Source: a bacterium (GTDB lineage: Bacteria > Spirochaetota > Leptospiria > Leptospirales > Leptonemataceae). Taken from it: a stretch of DNA of 62,697 nucleotides. Position numbers and translations under genes: made by a program. Numbering within the stretch: position 1 is the first letter of the stretch; every line of letters begins with the position of its first letter. Positions 1 to 8,844 of the stretch are shown here, piece after piece. The stretch lies in the NCBI GenBank assembly GCA_024742665.1, contig JANSYA010000017.1:1-62697 (forward strand), in the 5' to 3' direction. A model generated the notes under the pieces. That model worked only from the letters and a program-made list of their open reading frames with translations. It had not been told where the DNA came from and did not search any database.

Positions 1-108
1 ATCATCGGCGAATGGCAAGACCACTACAATAACGAACGCCCGCATAGTTCGCTCGGGGGGATCCCCCCTGGGGTCTTTGAGGAGCGGTTAATGAACAAGG
101 CTGCCTGA
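1..108 (+). CDS. IS3-family transposase OrfB, C-terminal fragment
   Basis: Reading frame 1 encodes the last 35 residues of a DDE transposase. The stretch HYNNERPHSSLGG, followed by a Pro-rich turn and a short tail, is the hallmark C-terminus of the integrase core domain of IS3-family OrfB proteins. The gene is cut by the window edge, so it is not known whether the element is intact upstream. The protein would catalyse cut-and-paste or copy-out transposition of the element. Confidence 0.85.
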   Translation: MIGEWQDHYNNERPHSSLGGIPPGVFEERLMNKAA

Positions 109-156
109 GCGGGGATTTCCACCATTGCGAGTGGACCTACGAATGGGGGCAGGTCA
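1..156 (+). mobile_element. 3' remnant of an IS3-family insertion sequence
   Basis: The window opens inside an IS3-family element. Its transposase reading frame ends at 108, and about 50 bases later there is a G-rich motif, AATGGGGGCAGGTCA at 142-156, that looks like the right terminal inverted repeat: read from the other strand it begins TGACCTGCCCCC, the style of end found in several IS3 groups. The left end lies outside the window, so the matching repeat and target duplication cannot be checked. It marks the left edge of the accessory region. Confidence 0.7.
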
Positions 157-309
157 TTTCGGCGTTGATTGGCGGTGTGATTAGTTTTGCAGTTTATCGC
201 TCCGATAAATATCTTGATCGAAGAGGAAGCCGCCTACAATCGTTGGGAATTAAGTCAGAAAAAGAGGAAAGTCAGTTGCTGTTATTCAATGGAAAGTCGG
301 TCTGAAAGT

Positions 310-1113
310 CTATTCGGGCATCGGCTTAAATTCATTCTTCTTGCAGTCAAAAGCCAGGCGCTGATCCTTATGTCGAATTTGAAGTTTTTCGCATTGCCCC
401 ACGCTCAACAGAGCAAGATCTGTATCGAGTTCATTCGCCGAAAACGTTTCAACTAATGAGTCCCGGCCGCCAAGATAGACACGAATAGCGTTATTCGAAC
501 AACATGCGCTCTGCACCAAGAAGTCTGGATACGAATCCTGATTAATTCGCATAATCTTGATCGAACCATCTGAGTTTTCTATCGGGCTGTTCTCTAAATG
601 AACCGGCTCCTTACCGCCCGTATAGAACACATACATAATTTCTCGATAGACATCCTGTGCGTCAGGTTCGATTTCCATGATTGCGGTCGCGAACGTGAAA
701 TTACTCTGTTTGGAGATCCCTGGTGCCGACCAGGTGCCAGAATATTCGTATTGGTCTATCAGAGAACGCGCCATGAAAAGAACGTTGAGGCCGGCAGGAT
801 CGTTCACAAGGGATGGTTGCGTAGCAAGGAAGCCTCCAAAAACCCAGCCTCGATTTCCCTCTGATTCGATCAGATACCAGGCTGACTTTCGAACTCCTAT
901 CGTTTCTCTTCTCTGTCCCCGGTCGATCAAGTTGACTTTTGATCCATATGGAATCAGAGCCAGGGCTTTGCTCTCAACATCCGGATTCTCGCGCAGGATC
1001 AGTCCCTGTTTAGCGATAGTAATTCCAAATTGCGGTAAATCCTCCGCCCTTAACACAGTGAAGGCAAGCAGAACGATCAGGCTGATTGCGATTATTTTGC
1101 GGTGCTCGATCAT
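310..1113 (-). CDS. Secreted SH3-domain protein
   Basis: A 267-residue protein with an N-terminal signal peptide (hydrophobic residues 6-21, likely cleaved near LRAED). Residues about 30-100 form a bacterial SH3-like (SH3_3 type) domain: ITIAKQGLILRENPDVESKA, then a basic stretch, then WYLIESEGNRGWVFGGFL. The remaining 160 residues are an unrecognised beta-rich domain with a CC pair near residue 205. Bacterial SH3 domains usually bind peptidoglycan or other cell-wall polymers, so an envelope role is likely but the target is unknown. It has the same layout as the proteins at 5410..6378 and 15382..16284. Its start codon lies about 950 bases right of the IS remnant, and the gene stands alone. 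Confidence 0.8.
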   Translation of the reverse strand: MIEHRKIIAISLIVLLAFTVLRAEDLPQFGITIAKQGLILRENPDVESKALALIPYGSKVNLIDRGQRRETIGVRKSAWYLIESEGNRGWVFGGFLATQPSLVNDPAGLNVLFMARSLIDQYEYSGTWSAPGISKQSNFTFATAIMEIEPDAQDVYREIMYVFYTGGKEPVHLENSPIENSDGSIKIMRINQDSYPDFLVQSACCSNNAIRVYLGGRDSLVETFSANELDTDLALLSVGQCEKLQIRHKDQRLAFDCKKNEFKPMPE

Positions 1114-1253
1114 GGGCAGATATTCATGAATTACAGATTGGCGTCAAGTATTCAGCGGGGCGTCGCAATTGGCGGCGACCCACTTTGAAACCTGCTCGAA
1201 AAAAGCTTGCAAAAACTGCGGACGCGAGACAGAAATTATTGTGAGGCGAAAGC

Positions 1254-1526
1254 ATGCGCAAAGTTCGAATTCTTGACCGCTCCAATTTCTCGACTTTGGC
1301 TCTGGCAACGATTCTTGCAGGAATTCTCTGCCTGCCAGCTGCCTGCACGCCGAGCCGCGACGCAGAGACCATTTCGCGGCTCGAATCGGCGCGCGATCAG
1401 GTGCATAGCCTGTACGATACGTTCATCAGAACGGAGCTCGATGAGGAGCAGATTGCCTCAGTTGATGCGACTCTTGCCGAAATTCATTCATACGAGATGT
1501 CCAAAGGCGCCCCGGCAATAAACTGA
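1254..1526 (+). CDS. Small lipoprotein, unknown function
   Basis: A 90-residue protein with a type II signal peptide: basic start, hydrophobic residues 15-28 and a lipobox LPAAC, predicting lipidation at Cys31. The mature part is short, acidic and helical (ESARDQVHSLYDTF, then DEEQIASVDATLAEI). No family is recognised. A second small frame begins in its stop codon (TGATG at 1524-1528), so the two may be translated together. Confidence 0.6.
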   Translation: MRKVRILDRSNFSTLALATILAGILCLPAACTPSRDAETISRLESARDQVHSLYDTFIRTELDEEQIASVDATLAEIHSYEMSKGAPAIN

Positions 1527-1687
1527 TGGTTAAGCAGGTCGAAGCGGTCCAGGCACTATTCAGCAGGCACGTCGCGGAACGCAAGGCCGTGAGTCGATGG
1601 AGCGGAACCCACCAAGATAACAAAAAAGCACTAATCGGCGTTGCCCTCCAAACCGCAATCTTCACTGAGCAAGAAAAGAGCGAATAG
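1526..1687 (+). CDS. Possible 53-residue small protein coupled to the upstream lipoprotein
   Basis: An open frame starting with the ATG that overlaps the stop of the previous gene (TGATG). It encodes 53 mostly polar residues (MVKQVEAVQALFSRHVAERK...) with no signal peptide or membrane segment. The overlap is the classic geometry of translational coupling, and no better frame covers the interval. It could equally be the detached C-terminus of the lipoprotein after a frameshift. No homology is recognised. Confidence 0.35.
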   Translation: MVKQVEAVQALFSRHVAERKAVSRWSGTHQDNKKALIGVALQTAIFTEQEKSE

Positions 1688-1757
1688 TTCGCTCGAAATA
1701 AGTCACCGGGTCCGAGCCGGAAGCCGGAAGAATAAGATTACTCCAGGAAGTGAAAGA

Positions 1758-2006
1758 ATGGAACCTCAAGAAAAAAAATCGCTGTGGAAACTGTTCCTGT
1801 TCGATCTCAAAGGCTTCGGATCGCTAATATTGATCGGCTTCGGGGCACAGGGCATCTACGATTTGTATCTCAGATCTCCCTGGCAACGCGAGCCTCTCCA
1901 GCTTTTCGTAGATTACCCCATTTTACCAATAGGCATGTTTTGCGCCGGCGTCGCGCTTTTTGCTATCCATACTGTGATGCTCCTCCGAAAGAAAAACTCA
2001 ACTTAA
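1758..2006 (+). CDS. Small two-helix membrane protein
   Basis: An 82-residue protein. The ATG at 1758 was chosen because AGGAAG lies eight bases ahead of it, whereas the frame upstream of it looks non-coding. Two hydrophobic segments, about residues 14-35 (FDLKGFGSLILIGFGAQGIY) and 52-74 (PIGMFCAGVALFAIHTVMLL), are separated by a short loop and followed by a basic tail RKKNST. It is an inner-membrane protein of unknown function, placed just ahead of the larger membrane protein at 2045 and likely cotranscribed with it. Confidence 0.6.
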   Translation: MEPQEKKSLWKLFLFDLKGFGSLILIGFGAQGIYDLYLRSPWQREPLQLFVDYPILPIGMFCAGVALFAIHTVMLLRKKNST

Positions 2007-2044
2007 TCTTGTCTGGAGCTCCAGTGGGAGCAGATCGACTGAAA

Positions 2045-3244
2045 ATGGATTTTACACGGCCTCTGGAATTCGCACGAACGGCGCAGCGCAACCTATTCTG
2101 GTTCTGCGTTTTGGTTTCTGGCTTTCTCCTGTCGTCCGCTCCCGGAGACTTTCGCAAGATGTCGCGAGAAAGCGTCGATTTCGACTCTTTTCTGGAAGAA
2201 TTTTGCGGGCACAGCAATTACACAGAGTCGTCGACAATGTCAAAGGCCATCATTTCGGAAACATACGAAGGCCAGCTCTTTCTGTTCGCAGATCACTTGC
2301 GCCCGACCCAGATACGGGCTCAAAGCCAGATAATGAAAGAAGATTACTTGAATCCGGAAAATCTTCAACGTCTCGACAAGCTCAGGCAATTCTTTTGCGA
2401 ACAATCAAGGCCAAAGGAAAGCTTCACAGTTGCTGATGCCGTGGATGCCCTGAGAGAGCTGTCCGCAGTCTATAGATTCTTTCGCGTTGAATTATCTGAA
2501 AAAACCACCCCCCGGGCTGTAGCCCCAGAGCATTGCCCTGTAGACGAACTATTGCTGGAAACCCAAGTCTTTAATCTCGGATTCACACATCGATTATTAG
2601 TCAATTGCGACGGTGAGCTTATACTGCCACCCGTGGGTATTACAGGGAATACTCGTGACTCAGATATTAACCGTCGAAAGGATCCAATTGGCAGAATTCT
2701 ATACGAGCGGAAACTAGCGACTGGGAGAGATCGCGAAAAACTGACGTTCCTGCCAAACCTCAGCAAATTTGGCGACGAATACGGGGAGCGAAAGTACGGT
2801 GACATCAAAGCCGTTATTGAACGCAAGGCATATGACCAGAAAGAACAGGTTCTCTTGTTCGCTGGCATATCAATTTCCAGGGGTATAGTTCGCCTTATCG
2901 TTCCGATAATCATGCTCGGCTTGCAGATCTTCGCTTTCATGCACTTTAGCAATCTGCGGAGAGCCCTTGAATACAGTCGCGGATCGCCCGTCAGCGCCGA
3001 AGTGAAGTTTTTTCCGTGGATGGGACTCTACGAGTCTCGACTTGCAAGGCTATCGACGTTTACTTCCATCCGGATTTTCCCGATTGCACTTCTTGCCTTT
3101 GTATCGTGGCCGCAGCGGCCAGAAGACATCGGTGACGGATTGGTCGCTGTCCTGTTTTCCCCTTTTGTAGTCGGTTTCGGCTTAATTTCACTCCGGGAAG
3201 TTTTAAAGATTCGCGGAATGATTTCTGCCGCACTAGTGAAATGA
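2045..3244 (+). CDS. Membrane protein, unknown family
   Basis: A 399-residue protein. The start at ATG 2045 drops an arginine-rich N-terminal extension that overlaps the upstream gene in another frame. It has one N-terminal membrane helix (NLFWFCVLVSGFLL), a polar extracytoplasmic region of about 230 residues, then three hydrophobic segments near the C-terminus (VRLIVPIIMLGLQIFAFMHF, RIFPIALLAFVSW and LVAVLFSPFVVGFGLISL). Cysteines near residues 41, 118, 159 and 185 could form disulphides in the loop. No family is recognised. Codon use is less GC-biased than in the rest of the window. Confidence 0.6.
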   Translation: MDFTRPLEFARTAQRNLFWFCVLVSGFLLSSAPGDFRKMSRESVDFDSFLEEFCGHSNYTESSTMSKAIISETYEGQLFLFADHLRPTQIRAQSQIMKEDYLNPENLQRLDKLRQFFCEQSRPKESFTVADAVDALRELSAVYRFFRVELSEKTTPRAVAPEHCPVDELLLETQVFNLGFTHRLLVNCDGELILPPVGITGNTRDSDINRRKDPIGRILYERKLATGRDREKLTFLPNLSKFGDEYGERKYGDIKAVIERKAYDQKEQVLLFAGISISRGIVRLIVPIIMLGLQIFAFMHFSNLRRALEYSRGSPVSAEVKFFPWMGLYESRLARLSTFTSIRIFPIALLAFVSWPQRPEDIGDGLVAVLFSPFVVGFGLISLREVLKIRGMISAALVK

Positions 3245-3439
3245 GAGCAAAACATGGTATTGTGTTTTGCGGATAACGATGCCGTTCGAGGCTCTGTGCA
3301 AATGTCATTCATTCTAATGGGGCGGATGCCTGCTGGAATGTTTTTGTGTATTAAGTGACCGACGGACACCCGCTCAGAAGAAAGCTCATCCCTTCCGCCG
3401 GCGCCGCTTAGCCGATGCCGGAACCAACTCGGCCCATTC

Positions 3440-4087
3440 CTAGTCCGTGAGGTCGGCCATTGCTCCGGCTATCCTCCGAATAGCCAGTGTCTTTACCTTC
3501 TTCCCTCGCGCGATGATCGCAATTATCGATTTACCCACCCCATAACTGTAATGCTCTATTAGGACTTCCCGAACGGCAGTTTGTTTAAAACCACGAAACC
3601 ACGGCCGCACAAACCCGTAGAGCTCTCTGATCAACTCGTCTCTTTTCGAAACGAGGGGCGCGAGTTTCATTTTCAGGTCTTCAAACGGTAACCCGCGGAT
3701 AAAACGAGGAATGGTCTCGTCTCGAACCGGCCGCCGCTGATTGGTGAATCGATTCAGATTGCCTTTGGTGGCCTTCCCTATCCGTCTGGCGCCGGCTTCG
3801 AAGGTTTCGCCACGGAGGATAGCTATTTTAAGCAGGTCACTTTCAGGAAAGCCCTGGTTGGCTTCTGTCGCCTATTGTAAATCGCTCTCCCTCATCATTT
3901 CAGCGAAGCCCTTGGCCAATTCTTTAGCCTGCTCCTCTTCGTAACCAGCCGCCTCAAAGACTAGAAGTAGGCTTCCTGGATCGCGCATCATCAAAAAGAC
4001 TACCTTCTCTTCAGGAGAGAGGATCTGAAACTCAGCCTCGGCTCTCTCTGAAGGAATAGATCTATTCTGTGAATTTTCGGTACTCAA
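3440..4087 (-). pseudogene. Unknown-family gene interrupted by an in-frame amber codon
   Basis: A continuous minus-strand frame of 216 codons broken only by TAG at 3872-3874. The first part (71 residues, start at 4087) is acidic and helical, with ILSPEEKVVFLMMRDPGSLL and YEEEQAKELAKGFAEMM. After the TAG the same frame stays open for 143 codons (LLKIAILRGETFEAGARRIG ... FVRPWFRGFKQTAVREVLIE ... RRIAGAMADLTD). The second part has no good start codon near the break; the first ATG is only at 3670. This reads best as one gene of about 215 residues with a nonsense mutation. Alternatives are stop-codon read-through or two adjacent genes. No domain is recognised. Confidence 0.55.
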
Positions 4088-4258
4088 TTGTCAATCTCCC
4101 GGCCTGACGAATGCCCGGACCTATCGCGGTATGAAAAATAGGAACGCGATCCCAAAAATCGTTATGGTCAATGGCAATGCGGCGAATACGCAGCGTGCGT
4201 CTGACATTTCTGACGGCTTGAAAATCGAGTCGCTTAAAAATGGATGCACGCAGGCGAA

Positions 4259-5023
4259 CTATCCACTACAAGTTTGTGCGACCTTGACTTCATTCGGCTG
4301 GCAGTATGCGTCCACCCACATGCTGAAATCATAAGAAGAAGACACAGGAGCCCCGTACAGATTGCTCAGGCTGAATGGGCACTGCTGCTCAAGCCCAAAT
4401 ACGATATCCTCAAAACCGTATTGCGAACCATCCTCTGACGCCTCCCATACTATATCATAGAAGCGGCCCAGACTTTTCTGATACCAATCGACAGCAGTTT
4501 TCGTTGGCAGGGCGGTCCAGGTAATCGTATCCACCAACTTGGCACCCCTTCTACCGGATACAGATCTCCGACCTCCATACAGCATTAGTCGTTCGCTGAC
4601 TATCTCATTGCGAATAAAATCACGGCGTTTGCCTTCGAAGAAATAATACGCGTCCCAGTAATTCACGTTCATTGGCAAAATAGCTTCGCCAGCAACGATT
4701 GAATGCCTGACCTCCGACCAGTGCATGTGGGATGGAAACTCAGGCCTGCTACCCGAAGAACCTGAGCGCGGGATTTGCGAATCCGACGACGATGGAGTAA
4801 GCCAATACCTGAGTCGCATTCCAGGCTTCATATCTAAAGCCCGGTCGTGTCCTGCAACTTGTAATTGCATAAAATCTAAACAACGGAGTAAGCGCGCCGG
4901 AATCCAGCGATCCCCTGCCAGGTACTCGACGGCCTCACCCGGATGAAAGGAAACGCCCGTACTGGTTCGCCAACGCTTCTTCTGGTCTAACTCTATCAAA
5001 AGACACTCTTCGATTTTCCCCAT
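4259..5023 (-). CDS. Unknown cytoplasmic protein
   Basis: A 254-residue protein without signal peptide or membrane segment. The N-terminal 75 residues look like a small beta-barrel (FHPGEAVEYLAGDRWIPARL, LQVAGHDRALDMKPGMRLRY), reminiscent of Tudor- or SH3-like folds that coat DNA or protein. A Ser-rich linker at about 77-92 leads to a mixed domain with WDAYYFFEGKRRDF and a long aromatic C-terminal part. The function is unknown; the barrel assignment is a guess from strand pattern only. Confidence 0.55.
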   Translation of the reverse strand: MGKIEECLLIELDQKKRWRTSTGVSFHPGEAVEYLAGDRWIPARLLRCLDFMQLQVAGHDRALDMKPGMRLRYWLTPSSSDSQIPRSGSSGSRPEFPSHMHWSEVRHSIVAGEAILPMNVNYWDAYYFFEGKRRDFIRNEIVSERLMLYGGRRSVSGRRGAKLVDTITWTALPTKTAVDWYQKSLGRFYDIVWEASEDGSQYGFEDIVFGLEQQCPFSLSNLYGAPVSSSYDFSMWVDAYCQPNEVKVAQTCSG

Positions 5024-5409
5024 ATCAGCCAGTCCCTATGAATAACAAAGTAAGCGCCGGGGTATCTCCGCCATGTTCAAACTCATCGAGGCACAGCCCC
5101 GGCGACTCGTTGCGGAGCGGGTCCCGAGTCTAAAGCTCCTTCCGGGTACCCCGCACTGGGAGCAATGCTACCCTCCGGTCAGGATTATGTCTACTTGAAT
5201 TCAGCAGCCAATTGTTGAATATATATGCCAGACTTTCGGCGGAGGGGACGTAATTGACAGTTATCGCAAGTGAACACCGCTGCGACCCAGCGGTGTTCAC
5301 TATGTAAAAAAAATTTTGCCTGCAGCTGCGTTGTTTCGATGATCGCCACTATGTCCATAGCAGGCCAGACTGCCGCTCACCATCCGCCCATCATAATCCG
5401 CCGGCAGGC
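5024..5409. other. Intergenic region with strong palindrome
   Basis: About 385 bases with no supportable gene. It holds the perfect inverted repeat at 5269..5301 and a GC-rich stretch at 5054-5140 with two short inverted repeats (CGCCGGGG/CCCCGGCG and GACTCG/CGAGTC). No tRNA-like GTTCRA arm or known riboswitch core was found. Confidence 0.4.
5269..5301. repeat. Perfect 14-bp palindrome with 5-base loop
   Basis: AGTGAACACCGCTG and its exact reverse complement CAGCGGTGTTCACT are separated by CGACC. An A-tract follows on the plus strand. On the minus strand the hairpin would form about 110 bases after the end of the gene at 5410, but the T-tract precedes rather than follows it, so it is not a standard intrinsic terminator. 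It may be an operator, a recombination site or a 3'-end hairpin. Confidence 0.7.
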
Positions 5410-6378
5410 TCAGCGCAGGCGATACGGGGTGCAATCCGCAACGCAGTTATTGGCGCAGATCCATGAAAGATCATCCGTCATTTGAAATCGCCCCTCGGTC
5501 CAATTGGCTTTTTGAACGTAGAACCAACCCATGGAACGATGCCGGCAATTGTCCCTGATCTCTTTTTGTTCGGTCTCGCGATCTGCCTGCGGCGTCCGCA
5601 TGTGGCAATCGAACTTCGACGAGCTCAAAAAGTCCTTCACTATATCCGCCTGATCTCCTGTTGGGTAGCAGCTCATCTTACGAAAAAGACCTGAGTCGAC
5701 GTCCATGAGCGAATATGATCTTAAACTGTCGGTTAGCACATCATCATAAAATAAGTGACTCCCATTTCGAGTTCCGGCGTATGTATTCGACAGACCGCCG
5801 AATTTTACGCGGCCGCTATCTAGCCGCAGGGAAAAGAGCAAACTATTGCAGTCCCCTCGATGATCGAAATTATCCAACGGGAACAGCGCAGCGTGCGATA
5901 CAATTCCGAACGCAACGAATTTCGAATCAGAATGACGCAGTTGAATGTGATGACTGCGCTCGCCGCATTGATCGAGGCCGGCCTTTTCCGCGAAACCCGA
6001 AAGGTCCATGATCCGCTTCCTCTTCGGCCCTTTAAAGTGGACAATCAGGCCGTCCGCGAAAACGGCTCTGGACTCCAGGCGAACGTAATTTGAAACCAGC
6101 TCGCCAAAAATCCAACCGCTTATATCAGGTCCTTTAACGCGAATCCAGGGAGCCGTCCTCTCCCGGCCGCCGATCTTTAACGATTCCGCCGGCCCGACTT
6201 TGATTTTACGCAAAATGGTCCCCCGGGCGAGCCTGGCTATCGCCTTTGCTTTTTGTCGGGGTTCCGCCCGGACCAGCGAGTCATTGCGCAGCACAATTAG
6301 TTCATCGACTTCTGGAATTTCCTGACCAAACAGTGGCGGCGTGAAAAATATCACAAGCAACCACAGCATGAGTTTCAT
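5410..6378 (-). CDS. Secreted SH3-domain protein
   Basis: A 322-residue protein starting at the ATG at 6378, which places a signal peptide (MKLMLWLLVIFFTPPLFGQ) at the N-terminus; the upstream ATG at 6444 would bury it. Residues about 28-100 are an SH3-like domain (LIVLRNDSLVRAEPRQKAKA then RTAPWIRVKGPDISGWIFGE). The C-terminal 220 residues are cysteine-containing and unrecognised. It belongs to the same class as the protein at 310..1113 although the rest of the sequences differ. It is probably exported to the periplasm or surface. Confidence 0.75.
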   Translation of the reverse strand: MKLMLWLLVIFFTPPLFGQEIPEVDELIVLRNDSLVRAEPRQKAKAIARLARGTILRKIKVGPAESLKIGGRERTAPWIRVKGPDISGWIFGELVSNYVRLESRAVFADGLIVHFKGPKRKRIMDLSGFAEKAGLDQCGERSHHIQLRHSDSKFVAFGIVSHAALFPLDNFDHRGDCNSLLFSLRLDSGRVKFGGLSNTYAGTRNGSHLFYDDVLTDSLRSYSLMDVDSGLFRKMSCYPTGDQADIVKDFLSSSKFDCHMRTPQADRETEQKEIRDNCRHRSMGWFYVQKANWTEGRFQMTDDLSWICANNCVADCTPYRLR

Positions 6379-6536
6379 ACTATGAAAATTTGCACGAGGT
6401 GATTTTTCGACGGCCAATGTGATCCTATCCTTTGCGATACACAATCTGCGCTTATCCGGAACGCGTCAAGATGGTAATGCGCCTGGCTCGCCACATAGTT
6501 GAATAGAGCGTGTGCGCGATCACGCGAAGCGACACT

Positions 6537-8309
6537 CTAAAGCCCTTCGCGTTCTACAACCGTACGACGCCAGATTTCGAAGGTCAGGAGCATCCACAGG
6601 CGAATCCCGAAGCGGCCGGCGCCTTCTTCTATATCGTACTTCAGCAGCTGCTTGACGCGATGCTCGTTAAATATTCCGGCGCGGCGGATTTCGCGGGGGT
6701 GCAGGATCTTTTTCGCGAAGCGCTTCAGCTCGCCCTGGAACCAGAAATAGACCGGAACGCGCATGCCCGATTTCGGGCGTTCGATGATCTCGCGCGGCAG
6801 ATCGTTTTCGAAGGCGCGCTTCAGCACGATCTTTTCGACGCCGCGGTGCAGCAGTAGATGCGGCGGTAAGGCCATCGCCGCCTCGATCATTCGTCGATCA
6901 AAGAGCGGCGCCCAGGACTGCAGGCCCCAGGCGCCGGTCATTCGTTCGACCTTTGGTAAGATCAGATGAGCGCCTTTTAAGCGGATGTTAATTGCCAGAA
7001 GCTTTTTCAGGAAGGTGTTCGGTCGTTCGGCTTCGAAAAACGGGATCAGAATTTCTTCCAGGTCCGCGGATGAATCGAAGCCGCCTGCGAAATCCGGGCT
7101 CAGTATGCCCGGCAATTCTTCATAGCAGCGTTGGTAGGTTCCGAGATACGCGCGCGCCCGACTGCGTGCATCGCCGCCGGTACGGTCTTGCGCGCCGTAC
7201 CAGTGCGACAGCATCATCGGAATATTTTTCGGCCCGCCGAAGCACGGGTCCCCGCCCTCGCCGTTAAAGATGTGGCCGGTCTCCTGCGCGACCTGCCTGG
7301 CGAGTTCGTAGTTGCCGATCGTAACCGGATCGCCGATGGGCACGCCCAGACGCAGGATCATATTTTCCATACGTTCCAGGAAGCTGCGCGGTTGAATTTC
7401 TATCTCGCGATGCACGCTGCCGATGCGATCCGCGACGGCGCGGGCGTGCCGCAGTTCGTTCGGATATTTTCGTCCGAAGTGCAAGGCGTAAGTCCGAAGG
7501 GGACCGGAATGCAGCTGTCGCACAAGCGCCGCCACCAGACTCGAATCGAGACCGCCCGAAAGAAATACGCCGGGATCGTCCGTCGCGCATGCCAGGCGTT
7601 CTCGAACGCAATCAGTGAGGGTCGCTCGAAAGCCCTGGACCAGACGCGTATCGCTCGCGGTCGAAGCCGCGATCGTCCCGGCGTCCTCGGTCGTTTCGCG
7701 GTCTTCGAATTCGAAGTATCGCACCAGTCGGGGCGTCGCTCTGGCCTCGCGCGTGGAGAACTCCAGATAGTGACCCGCCGGCAATTCATAAAGATCCTCC
7801 AGCATCGTCCGAAAGCCCGGTACGAAGCTGAAGCTCAGATACTGGCTGACGGCCGTCGGCCGCAGCGCGCGCGGAAAACCAGGCGCGGCCAGAACCGCCG
7901 CGGGCTCGGACGCGAAAAACAAACGCCCCGCATGCTGGCCATAGTACAGGCTGCGTTCTCCGCCTGGATCGCGGACCAGGCGCAGCAGTCCGGAGTGCGC
8001 GTCGTACAGGCTGAGCACAAAGGCTCCGCGAATACTCGCAAACGCGAGCGGACCCTGATCACAGTACGCCGCTAAGATCTGCGCGGGCTTGTATTCGTTA
8101 AAGATATGCCCCGCGATCATTAACGAATACGAGCCCTGCTCGCAGTCCAGGTTGCCGCCTTCCGCGTTATGCTCCGGCCGGCGCAAGCCGATGGTGATTG
8201 AATCTGAAGCGCGGATGTGTTCTTCGCCGCCGCGATGGCCGAGCGTCATAGAGAGCGTCGCCTGCAAGCGGTCATCCCGACCGCCGCTAAATCCAAAAAT
8301 CGCGCTCAT
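6537..8309 (-). CDS. Asparagine-synthetase-like protein with degenerate glutaminase half
   Basis: A 590-residue protein with the two-domain layout and roughly the length of glutamine-dependent asparagine synthetase (AsnB). The C-terminal ATP-pyrophosphatase domain is well kept: the PP-loop SGGLDSSLVAAL at 251-262 and FNGEGGD near residue 350. The N-terminal Ntn-hydrolase half keeps the fold (HRGG, RDPGGERSLYYG, FASEP) but not the chemistry: it begins MSAIFGF where active enzymes have MCGI, so the nucleophilic Cys2 is replaced by Ser, and the usual NGEIYN motif reads AGHIFN. It may use free ammonia or another amine, or amidate or cyclise another substrate. It is last in the minus-strand run from 11283. 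Confidence 0.85.
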   Translation of the reverse strand: MSAIFGFSGGRDDRLQATLSMTLGHRGGEEHIRASDSITIGLRRPEHNAEGGNLDCEQGSYSLMIAGHIFNEYKPAQILAAYCDQGPLAFASIRGAFVLSLYDAHSGLLRLVRDPGGERSLYYGQHAGRLFFASEPAAVLAAPGFPRALRPTAVSQYLSFSFVPGFRTMLEDLYELPAGHYLEFSTREARATPRLVRYFEFEDRETTEDAGTIAASTASDTRLVQGFRATLTDCVRERLACATDDPGVFLSGGLDSSLVAALVRQLHSGPLRTYALHFGRKYPNELRHARAVADRIGSVHREIEIQPRSFLERMENMILRLGVPIGDPVTIGNYELARQVAQETGHIFNGEGGDPCFGGPKNIPMMLSHWYGAQDRTGGDARSRARAYLGTYQRCYEELPGILSPDFAGGFDSSADLEEILIPFFEAERPNTFLKKLLAINIRLKGAHLILPKVERMTGAWGLQSWAPLFDRRMIEAAMALPPHLLLHRGVEKIVLKRAFENDLPREIIERPKSGMRVPVYFWFQGELKRFAKKILHPREIRRAGIFNEHRVKQLLKYDIEEGAGRFGIRLWMLLTFEIWRRTVVEREGL

Positions 8310-8373
8310 TCAGAAATCGTGCGGCGAGCGGCGTCGACTGTGAGTGGGTCTCTCGCAAATCCTATGATCATAA

Positions 8374-8844
8374 TCAGCGGGCGCTCCACGGTTTGCGACC
8401 TTCCAGATAGTGAACCATGGCGCGGGCTTCCGGTGCGAGAGTTCCATCGGGATATTTCGCCAGCTTGCGAAATTTGCGCAGGGCCGCCTCGCGACGCCCT
8501 TCAAAAAGATCGAGCATCGCCATTTTGTAGCGCGCTTTGTGCGCTTCGTTCGTAGCGGGATGTTGGGCAAGCACGCGCTGAAAAGCGGAACGTGCGGCGG
8601 CGAAATTCCCGAGACCGACTTCCGCCTTCGCGATAAAGAAGATCGCCCGGCTGGCGAATTTTCCGTTGGGGTGCTGTGCCAGGTAATTTTCGAGAGATTT
8701 GCGCGCGCGGACATAGTCTCCTTCGATGATCAGCTGACGTCCGCGCCTGAATAGATCCGCATCCGGCGCGCCGCCCGTCTGCCGGCAGGCGACCGGCAAG
8801 CAGAACAAAAATAAAACCAGCGTCGTTAAAAGTGCTTTAGCCAT
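8374..8844 (-). CDS. TPR lipoprotein
   Basis: A 156-residue protein. The start at 8844 is supported by GGAGGA upstream and by the signal peptide it creates (MAKALLTTLVLFLFCLPVAC, lipobox LPVAC, lipidation at Cys20). The mature part holds three to four tetratricopeptide-like helical hairpins (DYVRARKSLENYLAQHPNGK, NFAAARSAFQRVLAQHPATN, RREAALRKFRKLAKYPDGTL), as in YbgF/BamD-type envelope proteins. It probably acts as a periplasmic protein-protein adaptor. Its start overlaps the end of the upstream gene by eight bases. Confidence 0.75.
   Translation of the reverse strand: MAKALLTTLVLFLFCLPVACRQTGGAPDADLFRRGRQLIIEGDYVRARKSLENYLAQHPNGKFASRAIFFIAKAEVGLGNFAAARSAFQRVLAQHPATNEAHKARYKMAMLDLFEGRREAALRKFRKLAKYPDGTLAPEARAMVHYLEGRKPWSAR

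Noticed and set aside
5054..5140. Short inverted repeats considered as an integron attC site or tRNA relic
   Set aside because: No RYYYAAC/GTTRRRY core sites, no T-arm motif, and stems of only 6-8 bp.
7131..8075. 314-codon plus-strand frame inside the Asn-synthetase-like gene
   Set aside because: Antisense shadow; the minus-strand product has clear family motifs over the whole stretch.
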